Positions 1-9,372 are shown, counted from the first letter of the stretch. The stretch is 64,000 bases of DNA from JADKCZ01 sp963786945 (GCA_963786945.1 CAWBAO010000003.1:124001-188000); one strand, 5' to 3'. A program made the numbers and translations. Notes: generated from the letters alone by a model not told the origin.

Positions 1-613
1 TCGACCGTCGGATCGTCCACGTCGTGGCCCAGCGAGTGAGGACGCCGCGGGGGCCGTACTTCTCCTTGTAGCGGGGTTCTTCTGGCCCGGGTAGTCTAGC
101 TCCTCCGGCTCCTCCTCGGCGTTCAGGTGGTAGAGGTTGCCGAACCACTCGTCGAAGCCGTGCACCGTCGGCAGGAACTCGTTCCGGTCGCCGAGGTGGT
201 TCTTGCCGAACTGGGCGGTGGCGTAGCCCACCGACTTGAGCACCTCGGCGAGGGTCGGGTCCGCCTTCTGGATGCCGCGGGTCGAGCCGGGGATGCCGAT
301 GGTGGTCATGCCGGTGCGGATGGGCATCTGGCCGGTGATGAAGGCCGCGCGACCCGCCGTGCAGCTCGGCTGGGCGTAGTGGTCGGTGAAGAGCACGCCG
401 TTCCTGGCAGGCGGTCGATGTTGGGCGTCCGGCCCATCATGCCGTGGGTGTACGCGCCCACGTTCCACGGCCGACGTCGTCGCCGAAGATGACGAGGATG
501 TTGGGCTTCTTCTGCTGCGCCCGGGCCAGGGCCGGCGTGACGAGGCTGGCCGCGACGGCGAGCGCCGCCGCCAGCAACCTCGAAGAGGTGTCGGCATCGT
601 TCTCCCCATTCAT
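1..613 (-). pseudogene. Arylsulfatase-family protein, 5' part, frameshifted, runs off the window
   Basis: The start codon is ATG at 613. It is followed by a signal peptide ending near Ala-Arg-Ala and the sulfatase N-terminal motif 'KPNILVIFGDDVG', whose acidic residues bind the catalytic metal. Further in, the motif SCTAGR fits the sulfatase C-x-[PA]-x-R site for formylglycine (rough position 350-370), followed by ITGQMPIRTGM and HGFDEWFG. The reading frame changes at least four times (near 478, 413, 75 and 38). Each change is explained by one missing base in a C or G run. The enzyme would be exported and cleave sulfate esters. It is either a pseudogene or carries sequencing errors. It is divergent from the LysR gene 98 bases away, which could be its regulator. 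Confidence 0.72.
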
Positions 614-700
614 CGGGCCGCGACGGCGGCCCGCAGGTCGTGCCGGCATTCTATGGCCCCGGTGTGCGATGCCTCCAATGCATCTGGCGTAGCGCCATGA

Positions 701-706
701 TACGAT
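701..706 (+). promoter_or_regulatory. Putative -10 hexamer TACGAT of the LysR gene (leaderless type)
   Basis: TACGAT ends five bases before the ATG at 712, and no Shine-Dalgarno sequence lies between. This matches the TAnnnT-to-start spacing seen before many other genes in this window. No convincing -35 box is visible. Confidence 0.4.
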
Positions 707-711
707 GGCTC

Positions 712-1662
712 ATGGATGTGGATTGCGGCTGCTGCGCCACGCCCGGGCCCTGGCAGCGAGCGCAGCTTCGCCCGCGCGGCGCGCGCGGTGGGACTCACCC
801 AGCCCGCGCTGTCCCGGAGCATCCAGGAGCTGGAGCGGCGGGCGGGCACCCGCCTCTTCGTCCGCGACCGGCGTGGGGTGGAGCCGACCGACGCCGGCAA
901 CCTCTTCCTCGAGGCCGCGGCCGAGGTGATGGCTCGTGCCGACGACCTGGGGCGCCAGATGACGCTGCTCCGCGGGCTCGACGTGGGGGCGCTGGTCATC
1001 GGCAGCGGCCCGTACCCCGCCGGCATGTTCGTGGGTGAAGCGACCGCCCGGACCATGCGCGCCCATGAGGGGCTGAGGATACGGGTCCTGGTGGACCAGT
1101 ACCCGGCGCTGGCGCAGGCGCTCCGGCGCCGGGAGTGCGACCTGGTGGTCGCCGAGCGGGTGGCCCAGCCGCTCGACGAGGAGGTGGAGACCCGCGACCT
1201 CTGCCGGCACCAGGGCTACTTCGTGGTCCGCACCGGCCATCCGTTGCTGTCGATCGCCCGGCCGGAGCTGCAGGAGATCCTGGCCTACCCCGTCGCGGCG
1301 ACCGGTCGGCTTCCGCCCCGGCTCATGAAGCCCCTGGTCGCGGCCTTGCCGCTGGTGATCAGGGAGGAGTTCGGCTCCAGGCCGTTTCCCCGCGTCGAGT
1401 GCTCATCCCTCGAGGTGCTCAAGACCACCGTGGCCACCTCCGACGCGGTGGGGCTCTTCACGCTCACCTCGGTGCTCCGGGAGGTCGGGGACGGGCACCT
1501 CTCGCTGGTCGACCGCGTCGAGCCGTGGCTCAGACCAACTTCGGCGTGGTCTGGCCGAGGCGCCGGGTGCTGAGCCCCTCGGCGCGGACCTTCATCGAGA
1601 CGTGGCGGAGCTGGACGTCGGCCTGCTCGCCGCAGCGGGTCGCCTGTCGGCGACCGTCCTGA
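712..1662 (+). pseudogene. LysR-family transcriptional regulator, frameshifted
   Basis: A winged helix-turn-helix is clear (FARAARAVGLTQPALSRSI, then LERRAGTRLFVRDRRG and PTDAG), followed by a LysR substrate-binding domain to about 1600. The intact family layout is recovered only by restoring one base at about 723, 761, 1532 and 1601, each in a short T or G run. The N-terminus then reads MDVDLRLLRHARALAAS. Start ATG 712 fits this reading. With the last correction the frame would run to a TAA at 1737, inside the terminator; the uncorrected frame stops at 1662. It probably regulated the divergent sulfatase gene, as LysR proteins often act on a divergent neighbour. Pseudogene or sequence error cannot be separated here. 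Confidence 0.7.
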
Positions 1663-1702
1663 GGCGGCTCGGAAGCCGAGCGCGGCCGCGTGACTCCAAG
1701 AG

Positions 1703-1736
1703 AAAAACCCCGCCAACGGGACGAGCGCTGGCGGGG
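1703..1736 (-). terminator. Rho-independent terminator left behind the tRNA-Glu remnant
   Basis: On the minus strand the hairpin CCCCGCCA / TGGCGGGG is followed by five T. It sits just downstream of the tRNA-Glu 3' remnant at 1741 and is a diverged copy of the terminator at 8748-8781. The outer stem is identical and the inner stem pairs differ. Confidence 0.7.
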
Positions 1737-1737
1737 T

Positions 1738-1768
1738 AAGATGGTGACCCCTACGGGAATCGAACCCG
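1738..1768 (-). other. Left attachment site (tRNA-Glu 3' remnant)
   Basis: Read on the minus strand this is GGGTTCGATTCCCGTAGGGG followed by TCACCA, that is, the T-arm, the 3' acceptor strand and an encoded CCA of tRNA-Glu. No D-arm or anticodon arm follows upstream, so it is not a gene. It differs by one base from the intact tRNA at 8787-8861 over the shared part. Confidence 0.75.
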
Positions 1769-1769
1769 G

Positions 1770-2158
1770 TCCCAAGCGACCCGTACCCATTGAGGGCATT
1801 GGCGCTTTTCCCCTAAGCGCCCGCGCCCTCTTTCCATTCCCTCCAGGCCAGTCGTTGCCAGTTGCCGCGAGTCCTCACGGATTGCCGCGCGTCGTGGAGA
1901 CGTGGTGGAGACGATTTTCTCACTGTCAGTCGATCCTTCTCTCGTCTTCTTCTTCAAGTTGAAGAGGAGAAGCGGGTGTCACGGGTGTCACAAGCGTCGT
2001 TCTACCAACGCCCGACGGACTCCAGGCGGTGACACGTGGGGGACCTTGGTGTCATGGGGCGAGTGGAGGTGTCACTTCCACGTTCGGTGCGTCATTGCCG
2101 GTCTTGCCCCCGATGATCTTTGGGCCGCGTGCGGCGACACTACCTCCATGCGTCACTC
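1770..2158. other. Non-coding or decayed left end of the island
   Basis: No open frame here has family resemblance. The only structure I see is the GGTGTCAC cluster and a pyrimidine-rich run near 1935-1955. GC content is visibly lower than in the surrounding chromosome. Confidence 0.4.
1974..2075. repeat. Cluster of five GGTGTCAC-type octamers (iteron- or operator-like)
   Basis: GGTGTCAC occurs at 1975-1982, 1984-1991 and 2068-2075. A near copy GGTGTCAT is at 2048-2055, and the inverted form GGTGACAC is at 2028-2035. Five copies in about 100 bases exceeds what is expected by chance. The cluster sits near the left end of the island in a stretch without a convincing gene. It could be binding sites of a phage repressor or excision/replication protein, or a remnant of one; function is not shown by the sequence. 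Confidence 0.45.
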
Positions 2159-2581
2159 TCGATCTCTCTCCTCTAGCGCGGCCTCCTCTGGACGGTCCTC
2201 CGCCTCGGAGACCGTCGAGTCCCCACCACCGGATGACCTGGCGTTGAGGCTGGCCGAGGGTACTTGGGCGAAGCCTTTGGCCGCTTGGCTGCGGCCATCG
2301 ACGCCGGCCGCCTGACGGTCAACCAGGGCAAGGCGGTTGCGGACATCCTGGAGCGCCGGCTGCGCATCCTCGAGGCATCGGAGGCCGATATCAAGGCCGT
2401 CCAGGAGCGCTTCCCGAGCACCTACTTCGAGTGCCTCGACTTCGACTTCGACCGCCACTCTGACCTCATGCCTGACTGGCATCTCCCGAGGAAGTTCCTC
2501 GACTACTGGCCGTGCGCCGCCGAACTTGCCGATCTTCGGCCCGAATCCGAGACCACCTCAACCTGGGGTCATGCGCCATGA
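2159..2581 (+). pseudogene. Phage-associated protein remnant upstream of the terminase, function unknown
   Basis: Two overlapping frames join into one plausible protein if one T is restored in the TTT run near 2275: ...LRLAEGTWAKP then FGRLAAAIDAGRLTVNQGKA. The second half contains a helical stretch with ILERRLRILEASEADI and an acidic aromatic segment (FECLDFDFDRH). It ends at a TGA at 2581, about 150 bases before the terminase, so it could have been a small terminase subunit or another packaging protein. I do not recognise a family. The frameshift suggests decay along with the neighbouring terminase. Confidence 0.35.
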
Positions 2582-2727
2582 CTGGCTGCCGTGCCTGGAC
2601 CCCTCCCCCGGGCGTGATCCCGGGACGCTGCCGAGTCTCATGGAGTCCCGCCCCCGCTCCGCGTGCGACCTCGGTCCTTCCTGGATGCGCCTCTCGTTGA
2701 GGAACGTGTCGTGAGGCATGGCGGGAG

Positions 2728-4070
2728 ATGATCGCCCTTCGTCCATACCAGCAACGGCTTCGCGACTACCTGGATGCTGGTGGGCTTCGTGCGGTCGAGG
2801 TGTGGCACCGACGTGCCGGGAAGGACCTCTCGGCCTTGGTGTCGGTTCACCAAGCTGCGGTGCAGCGAGTCGGCGTCTACTCTTGCATGCTGCCGACCAT
2901 CGCGCAGGCCAAGAAGGTGGTTCGGCACGCTCGGTTCAACGGCCAGCGTCTCCTCGATACGGTGGTTCCGCCTGCGGCCGTCGATTCCAGGAACGAAACC
3001 GAGATGCGCATCCAGCTGAAGAACGGCCCGGTGATTTGGTTCGTCGGTTCCGACAACGTGGATCGTTTGGTGGGGACCTCGCCGGTGGGGATGGTCTTCT
3101 CTGATTACGCTCTGGCCCGCGAGAAAGGCTGGCACTACCTGCGCCCGATCCTGGTCGAGAACCGGGGATTCGCGATCTTCCTCAGCACGCCCCGTGGCCG
3201 GGGCAGCCTGTGGCGGCTGTACGAGGTGGCGAAGAATGATCCCTCGTGGGCCTTCGACCTGCTCACCATCCACGACACCGGCGCCCTGCCCTCGTCCGTA
3301 CTTGAGGAGGAGCGTCGCAACGGGATGCCCGAGGCGCTCATCGACTCCGAGTACCTGTGCAGCTTCGACGCGGCGCAAATCGGGAGTGTGCACGGGGACC
3401 TGGTTGAGCAGCTCGCGCAGCGTGGAGGGATCGTTGGGTTTGAGGTGGCTGGGGCGAAGGACGTCTTCACCTCCTGGGATCTCGGCATGGCTGACGCGAC
3501 GGCCATCTGGTGGTGGCGAGTGAACGGCGACGGGATCGAGGTGCTCGATTACTACCAGTCGAGCGGGAAGCCGTTGTGGCATTTCTTGGAGACGGTTAGA
3601 GGAAGGGCTTCACCTACCAGCCGCACTGTCTGCCGCACGACGCGAGGGCGCGGTCCTACCAGACCGGCGTGACGGCTATCGAGCTTGCACGGGAGCGCCT
3701 GGGGAGAGTGACGGCATTGCCTATCATGCCTGTCGCCCAGGGCATCGAGGCGGCGCGGTGATTGCTGCAGCAAGACGTGGAGATCCACGAGTTGAACTGC
3801 GCGCAGGGGCTGGAGGCCCTCCGGGGTTACTCCTACGCCTTCGACGAGGATAGACGCACGTTCAGCGACCGGCCCGGGCATGGACCCTTCGGCCACGGTG
3901 CGGACGCCTGGCGCTATCTCGCCATGGCAGCCCGGGTAGTGACTCACTGGATGCGTCCCACACCGGAGGGCACGAGGACCGAGGTGAAGCCTGGCTTCTA
4001 CCCAATGACGCTGGAAGAGCTGTTCCAGGACTATGAGGAAACCATGAGAGGCCGGATCCGCCGGATCTGA
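2728..4070 (+). pseudogene. Phage terminase large subunit, inactivated
   Basis: The ATPase part has a Walker A-like VEVWHRRAGKD near residue 30, a Walker B-like VFSDYALA near 120 and the coupling segment LSTPRGRGS. The nuclease part begins with TSWDLGMADATAIWWW near residue 250, the first metal-binding Asp of the RNase H-like fold. The frame shifts near 3600 and then continues as GFTYQPHCLPHDARARSY. At 3760-3762 an in-frame TGA stands where homologues have an aromatic residue. The protein then continues as VEIHELNCAQGLEALR and HGADAWRYLAMAARV to 4070. A frameshift plus a nonsense codon mean real loss of function. No other head or tail genes are present, so this is a lone prophage remnant. Confidence 0.75.
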
Positions 4071-4133
4071 TGTGAGTGGTAGTCGACTAGTGGGAGGCTT
4101 CGGCGTGAGAGTGCTTGAGAACGGGATGAAGTG

Positions 4134-4385
4134 GTTTCAATCCGCTCCTGCCTTGATCGCAGGAGGCCGTGACCCAGCCGTGCGGGGCGTCCGGCGTCAG
4201 GTTGTTTCAACCCACCCCTGAACGGCCGAGGGGAAGTTCGTCCATCGTGAAGGCCAGCCGGAGGTCCGCGGAGTTTCAACCCGCCCTCCACCTCGTGGGT
4301 GGAGGGACCTGCGAACTGAGCTTGAGCTGGCGTTCGTCCGCCCAGTTTCACAATCCCCCCCACCTCGTCGGCGGAGGGGACGTCC
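4134..4385 (-). CRISPR. Degenerate CRISPR-like array, four repeats, no cas genes
   Basis: Four units begin at 4134, 4204, 4273 and 4345, so the periods are 70, 69 and 72 bases. Each starts with GTTTCAA[TC]CC (the last as GTTTCACAATCC), the reverse complement of the common repeat end GGATTGAAAC, and continues into a palindrome of 5-9 bp. The stems differ in sequence but still pair: CTCCTGC/GCAGGAG, CCCCT/AGGGG, CCCTCCACC/GGTGGAGGG, and an imperfect fourth. Repeats of about 36 and spacers of about 34 bases fit CRISPR geometry, with the crRNA strand being minus. The divergence between units is far greater than in a live array, and no cas gene is in the window. Confidence 0.5.
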
Positions 4386-4663
4386 TCGACGCGGCCTTCC
4401 GGGCGGAGCTCATGTCACCCGAGGAGCTGCGGCTGGCGCATCGGGGGCTGTGGCAGCGGGCCTTCAGCCCGTCGCTGACCGCGCACCGGCTGTGGCGGGG
4501 AGCACGAACTCTCGGCCGCGGCGGGCTCCTCCTGTCGGCGGCCATGAACGGCTTCTACGGGCTCGAGGGGATCACGGGCAACCTCCCGGCCGACGCGCCA
4601 GAAGGAAGGGCGGGTGCCGTCGCGCATCCCCGACTCGCGCCGGTCGGGCAACCGGCTGCGTGA
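4386..4663 (+). pseudogene. Possible C-terminal remnant of a B12-binding radical-SAM protein
   Basis: The open frame running to a TGA at 4663 reads AELMSPEELRLAHRGLWQ, then LWRGARTLGRGGLLLSAA and MNGFYGLEG. This resembles the helical C-terminus found after the radical-SAM domain in B12-binding-type enzymes. No start codon, iron-sulfur CxxxCxxC motif or SAM domain is present, so it can only be a fragment, and the last 25 residues look random. It lies directly behind the last CRISPR-like repeat. The family assignment is tentative. Confidence 0.3.
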
Positions 4664-4733
4664 TGTTCGTGCCGGTCGCCTGCCCCCCGGAAGCTGGACG
4701 GATGCGAGTGCCAGCCTCCTATGGAACGTGAGA

Positions 4734-4767
4734 GGGCCGCCTGGCGCCGAGCGGCACCAGGCGGCCC
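4734..4767 (-). terminator. Strong hairpin downstream of the secreted toroid/PKD gene
   Basis: An 11-bp perfect inverted repeat, GGGCCGCCTGG / CCAGGCGGCCC, encloses a 12-base loop. It lies 43 bases past the stop codon of the minus-strand gene ending at 4810. No T tract follows, so it may stabilise the mRNA end or act with Rho rather than be a classic intrinsic terminator. Confidence 0.45.
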
Positions 4768-4809
4768 GTGACGCTGGGGAAGGGGGGCGCCCCTCCCCTC
4801 ATGAACCCG

Positions 4810-7085
4810 TCACTTCACGACGAGGCCGATGGCCGCGGAGGCGGATCCACCGTCCTTGTCGGTCACCTTGACCTTCACCGAGTACCACTTGGCCTGAGCG
4901 TAGGCGTGGCTGGCGGTGCAGCTCCCGGCCCCGTTGGCCTCGGTGATCGTCCCCTGGGAGCTCGTGCCGTCGCCCCAGTCAATCGTGCACACGTGCGTGT
5001 CGAGGACGCCCTTGTCCGTGAAGGTCGCGGTGAGATTCGCCGTGGCTCCGGCGGCGAACACCGCGTTGTTCGCGGGCGCGGCAATCCTCGTCACCGGCGG
5101 GACGTTGTAGACCAGCACCGACTTGCCGTAGGCGCTCATGCCGCCGTCGTCGTCCAGCACCATCGCGCCGACCGTCCGGCCTCCGTTGTCCCGGGCGGCG
5201 CAGGTCACGATCTTCGCGGCGCCGAAGGGGCCGAAGCCGCCGCCATCGCCGCAGTCGAAGGCGAACTGGAGGGTCGGCCGGTCGGCCGGGGCCTCGTCGG
5301 TCGCGTTCTGCAGGCTGATGGTGAAGGACATCCCCTCGTCCATGGTGGTGCGGCTCACGGCGAGGTCAGCCTTGGGCGCGACGTTGGTCACCTCGACCGT
5401 CGACCGGGCGATGGCGCTGACACCCTTGTCGCTGACCACCCGAACGGCGATCTTCGCCGTGGCAGGACCGTCGATGCTCTTCGCGTAGAACGGCGCCGCC
5501 AGGCCGGTGTAGTCGTCGAACAGGCCGTCGTCGTCGAGGTCCCACTTGAACGTGAGCATCCCGGGCAGCGTGGCGGTCGCCTTCGCGTTCACCCAGCCGC
5601 CCTCGGGGATGGTGTACGGCCCCTCGATGCGGACCAGCAACCTGAAGCTGGCGGTGACGCTCTGATCCTGGTCCATCGTCACCACGCAGGTGGGCTCGGT
5701 GCCAGTGCAGGCCCCTCCCCAGCCGTCGAAGGCCGAGTCCTCTGCAGCCTGGGCGGTGAGGGTGACCTCGGCCCCCACGGCCTCGTTCGCCTGGCAGCCG
5801 TCGGTGGAGCCGGTGGTGCAGCTGATCCCGCCGCCGCTGATGGTCCCGGTCCCGGACCCGGCGGTGGCCACCGCGAGGGTGTGGCCGGAGGGGATCAGGG
5901 TGGCGCCCAGCATGTTGATGTTCCAGGCGGCGCTCAGCGGCCCGAACCAGTATTCGTAGCCAATCCAGCTGCCATTGGCGAGCTGGGCGCTCACCAGCCA
6001 CTCGCTGTAGTCCTCCCACCAGTTGCAGGGGGTGCTGCCGGCCGGGTTGCCGGGGAGGCGGTCGGGCGCTCCACAGGTGGTGTAGAGCGTCGGGATGTGG
6101 GTGGTGTCGTCCAGGCCGATCAGGGTCTCGAGCCCCTTGTAGACCGACCACATGGCATAGGGATGGCCGAAGTTGCCGTTCCAGACGGAATTCGCCGTCT
6201 GGGTCCAGTGACTGGCCAGCCACTGCACCGCGCCCTGCACCGCAGGGGTGGCCATGGTGTCACCAACGAACCCGAGCGACACGAGCAGTGCCCCGGTGTC
6301 GGAGTGGCTGCACATCGTGTAGGGCTGGTAACACCCCGCTCCGCTCCAGTAGCTCGGGGGAGAGATGGGGTACTGGACTACGGTGAGCCAGTACCTCAGC
6401 TCGTCCTTCACGAACTGCGGCGTCGTGGCGCCGAGGGTCTGGTCATATATCAACGCGATGACCGCCCACTGGGTCGTGGACATGTCCGAATCGTTCTGGT
6501 TGGGGTAGTAACGCCAGCCTCCGCGCAGGTAGCTGGCGGATCGCGTGGTCTGCCCGTGCGCGAACAGGTTGGTGATGCCCTGCGCGATCTGCCGCCAGGT
6601 CATGTTCGCGAGCGGACCGGTGGTGGTGGCCACGGCGGTAGGGTCGGCGGCGCCGTACAGCGCGATGGCCGGAGCGACCAGGCCGGTGGTGTAGGTCGGT
6701 TCGTTGACTCCCTGCCAGTACACGCCCGGGCAGGTCGTGTCAGGGCTGCAAGGGTTCAAGCCGTCGCTGCGGACATCCACGGTGATCTTGGTTGCGGTGG
6801 CGAGGAGGTAGGCCATGCCCCTGTCGACGACCTGCTGGTACTGGGCGGCGTCGGCCGGGTCCCACTTGTCCTTCTGGCTCAGGAACGCGAAGACCCCCGC
6901 ACCGGTGGCCGCCTGGTTGTAGCCCAGGTGGGCCCAGGACCATCGGCCAGCTGGGTGGTGGTCAGGTAGTCCAGGCCGGACCGGATGGCGGCCAGCTTCT
7001 CTTCCTCGGTCGCGGCGCCGGCGTTCGATGCCCAGGCGGCCGCCATCATCGCGATGACGCTGCACTTCCATGACGTGGCACTCAT
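4810..7085 (-). CDS. Secreted multidomain protein: alpha-toroid, InlB-like repeat, PKD repeats (one frameshift)
   Basis: From ATG 7085 the protein has a signal peptide (about residues 1-25, ending SNAGA). A region of about 370 residues with prenyltransferase/cyclase-like toroid repeats follows, including GGWRYYPNQNDSDMSTTQW and WNGNFGHPYAMWSVYKGLE. Next comes a cysteine-bearing divergent InlB-type repeat near residues 415-475 (GSGTGTISGG, then DGWGGACTG and QDQSVTASF). Three PKD-like Ig domains complete it, the last with ...CTIDWGDGT and KVKVTDKDGGSAS. The frame breaks once near 6945 at LADG / WAHLGYNQ, fixed by one base. No catalytic DXDD motif of a cyclase is visible, so a binding or structural surface role is more likely than terpene chemistry. 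It is the only nearly intact cargo gene of the island. Confidence 0.7.
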
Positions 7086-8117
7086 GTTGGATACCCCCCC
7101 GATGCGAGCCGTGGCCGAGCCACGGCTGTTCGATGAACGGACGTCCGGCGGAGGCCCCGCCGGACCTTCCCCAGCGAGCTGCAATCCCTGTTGCTCCTCC
7201 GATGCCGAGTGTGGACGTCGTCCCCGCGAGCCCTGCTCGCCACGCGTCTCGTTGCACGCGCCTCCAGGGGGAGCCGAGCCGGCTGCACCGGCGCTCAGGG
7301 CCACGGCTGACGCGGGGCCACGTGTCATCCCACTCCCCCCGGCGACGGACGGTGGCTCCCTCAGAGGACGTTTGCAACGCGCACCTTGCCTCTACCCAAG
7401 CGGACCTGATGGCCCCGTTCCTAGGAGGGCCTCGATCTGGAGCGAGCGCCCTCGCCGACCCGAGTCCGCGTCTCGCGCCCCTGCTGGCCGACGCGCCGCC
7501 ACGGCCACCTTCGCGTCCAGTCGAGGAGCACCATCGGTTCGGCGTCCTGACGGAGGGCATCCCCGGCCGACCGGGCGGTGAGCTGGCCGAGGCAATTCTG
7601 CAGGGCGCGGGTCGGCTCGGCGATGGTGACGGCCGACGGTGACGGGCTTGCGAGAGGCCGGGCGAGCCGCCCATCGCGCTCTCGGGACGGGTCGACTCGC
7701 GCCGTTGGAGTCAGGCCATCGGGGCCGCCCCTCGCCGGGGAGTATGGGCGATCGACCGGGTGACGACCACGGCTCTCCTCGCCGGGGCACAAGGCTGCCC
7801 ACCCCCTGCCAACCCGGGAAGGCCCGGCTTGAGATTCCGCCACTGGCCTCGGCACGTGCTGGGGACCCACCACCCCTTACCAGCTGCCATCGGGCCACGG
7901 TCCCCGGATCGGCCCCGGCAGGCTGAGTCAGGTGATCCACGGGCCGGCCTTCTCGACGCCTCGTGCGGAGAAGTCGTCGCGACGCCAGTGCTCCCGCCGC
8001 CTTCCTCCGGGAAGCTCCTGGAACAACCTCTGGCCCGACGCCCCATCGAGCAGCCGCGTGCCGCCGACGCGCAGCGGGTCTTCGAAGAGCTGGCCGCGGC
8101 CGGCCCCGAAGCCGTCC
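7086..8117. other. Gene-poor island segment with a leader hairpin; possible integrase N-terminus
   Basis: A perfect hairpin AGCCGTGG / CCACGGCT spans 7107-7127, 22 bases upstream of the secreted-protein start and within its likely 5' leader, so it could affect translation or transcript stability. From 7130 to about 7950 I see only random-looking GC-rich open frames. The segment 7950-8117 probably holds the decayed N-terminal domain of the recombinase that becomes recognisable at 8118. Confidence 0.4.
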
Positions 8118-8747
8118 AGAGAGGTGGAGCAGGCCCGGAGGGAGGTGGAGTTCTACGAACCGGCCGACCACGAGCGGCTCCTCGAAGGCGCCAGCAAGGC
8201 CGACCCCCGCACGTACTTACTCACCCTGCTGGGCGGCGACGCCGGACTCCGTATCGGGGAGGCCATCGCCCTGGAGTGGACCGACATCGACTTCAAGCGC
8301 CGGCTGATGACGGTGGCGCGCTCCGAGTGGCAGGGGGCGGTTTCGGCCCCAAAGGGCGGACAGTCCAGGACCGTCCCCCTGACCACCCGCCTGGTGGCCA
8401 CCCTGGAGGCCCAGAGGAACCTCGGACCCGGGTGCTTACCAAGGACGACGGTTCCAGGATCGACTGGGACTGGGCCAGGGAGAAGATGAAGACCGCCCAG
8501 CGTCGGGCCGGAATGGAGGCCGATGGCAAGCTCCACAAGCTGCGTCACACCTTCGGGTCACTACTCGCCATGAGGAACGCGACCGCCAAGGCCATCCAGG
8601 AGCTGATGGGTCACGCCGACCTGACCACCACCATGCGGTATCTGCACCTCACACCCGAGCACAAGGTGGAGGCCAGCCGGCTGCTGGAGCATGGAGACGT
8701 GGTGGAGACGGGCGCCCCGGTTTCACTCACGGGGAACGTAGGGCAAG

Positions 8748-8781
8748 AAAAACCCCGCCAGATGGACGAGATCTGGCGGGG
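8748..8781 (-). terminator. Rho-independent terminator of tRNA-Glu
   Basis: On the minus strand CCCCGCCAGAT, a 7-base loop and ATCTGGCGGGG form an 11-bp stem followed by TTTTT, starting six bases after the encoded CCA. A diverged copy lies at 1703-1736 on the far side of the island. Confidence 0.85.
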
Positions 8782-8786
8782 CAAGA

Positions 8787-8861
<75 letters not shown>

Positions 8862-8929
8862 ACGAACCGGGCCTTCTGTACCCTCTCGCGTTGCGGCAGT
8901 CAACGCTCGGGGGTGGTTCCAGCGTGAAG

Positions 8930-9000
8930 CTGGGGGACAAGGATTCGAACCTTGATAGCCAGATCCAGAGACTGGCGTCCTGCCGTTAGACGATCCCCCA
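8930..9000 (-). tRNA. tRNA-Gln (anticodon CTG)
   Basis: The acceptor TGGGGGA pairs with TCCCCCA and the discriminator is G. The anticodon arm CCAGT-CTCTGGA-TCTGG gives anticodon CTG, with a T-T mismatch at the base of the loop. The T-arm is CAAGG-TTCGAAT-CCTTG. CCA is not encoded. It lies 68 bases upstream of tRNA-Glu in the same direction, so the two are probably co-transcribed. Confidence 0.92.
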
Positions 9001-9008
9001 AGAAGAGG

Positions 9009-9359
9009 TCATGACTTCGCTTTCACCAGGATGAAGAGGCGGGTCTCGCCCTTCAACTCGTACACGTTCAGCCCTTCCCAGCTCCCCGGCTTCGCCCCCG
9101 GGTTCTCGATGTGGACGGCCTTCACGCCGGGCTGATCGGCGATGGGCCGCCGGGGATGCCTGGCCGGCGGCAGGGCGGTCCGGAAGTACCTGAGCAGGTC
9201 CTCGTACTTCCGGTCAACCTGGTACCGGTTCATCCCGATGCGCCTCGCGTCGTCCGGGAGGGTCAGCCCGGCCACCTTCTCGGCCAGGGAGACGCCCGGA
9301 AACGCCACGAGGAGCGCGGCGAGAGCGGCCTTATATCGGGGGGCGCCGGTCATGGTCAA
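9009..9359 (-). CDS. Secreted protein of unknown function
   Basis: A 116-residue protein with a hydrophobic signal peptide (ALAALLVAFPGVSLA) and a small mature domain. The mature part includes LTLPDDARRIGMNRYQV, a tyrosine- and arginine-rich helix (YEDLLRYFRT) and a C-terminal beta-like segment ending YELKGETRLFILVKAKS. I recognise no family; the end resembles the core of small periplasmic proteins of unknown role. The start at 9359 gives the longest signal peptide; ATG at 9353 is nearly equivalent. It ends nine bases before tRNA-Gln and lies 13 bases after the next gene, so the two may form one transcript. Confidence 0.55.
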   Translation of the reverse strand: MTMTGAPRYKAALAALLVAFPGVSLAEKVAGLTLPDDARRIGMNRYQVDRKYEDLLRYFRTALPPARHPRRPIADQPGVKAVHIENPGAKPGSWEGLNVYELKGETRLFILVKAKS

Positions 9360-9372
9360 GTACCGGTATACC

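Noticed and set aside
1741..1815. A second tRNA gene at the left island end
   Set aside because: Only the T-arm and 3' acceptor of tRNA-Glu are present. No D-arm, anticodon arm or 5' acceptor strand can be folded upstream.
4134..4385. The repeated hairpins read as ordinary transcription terminators
   Set aside because: None is followed by a T or A tract, and the fixed GTTTCAA block and 70-base period are not terminator features.
5360..6230. A second protein inside the toroid gene on the same strand
   Set aside because: Its sequence is His/Arg/Pro-rich and is simply the other reading frame of the toroid and PKD region.
4768..6969. A 733-codon open frame on the plus strand inside the island
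   Set aside because: It lies antisense to the secreted toroid/PKD gene, has no signal peptide and has the composition of a shadow frame.
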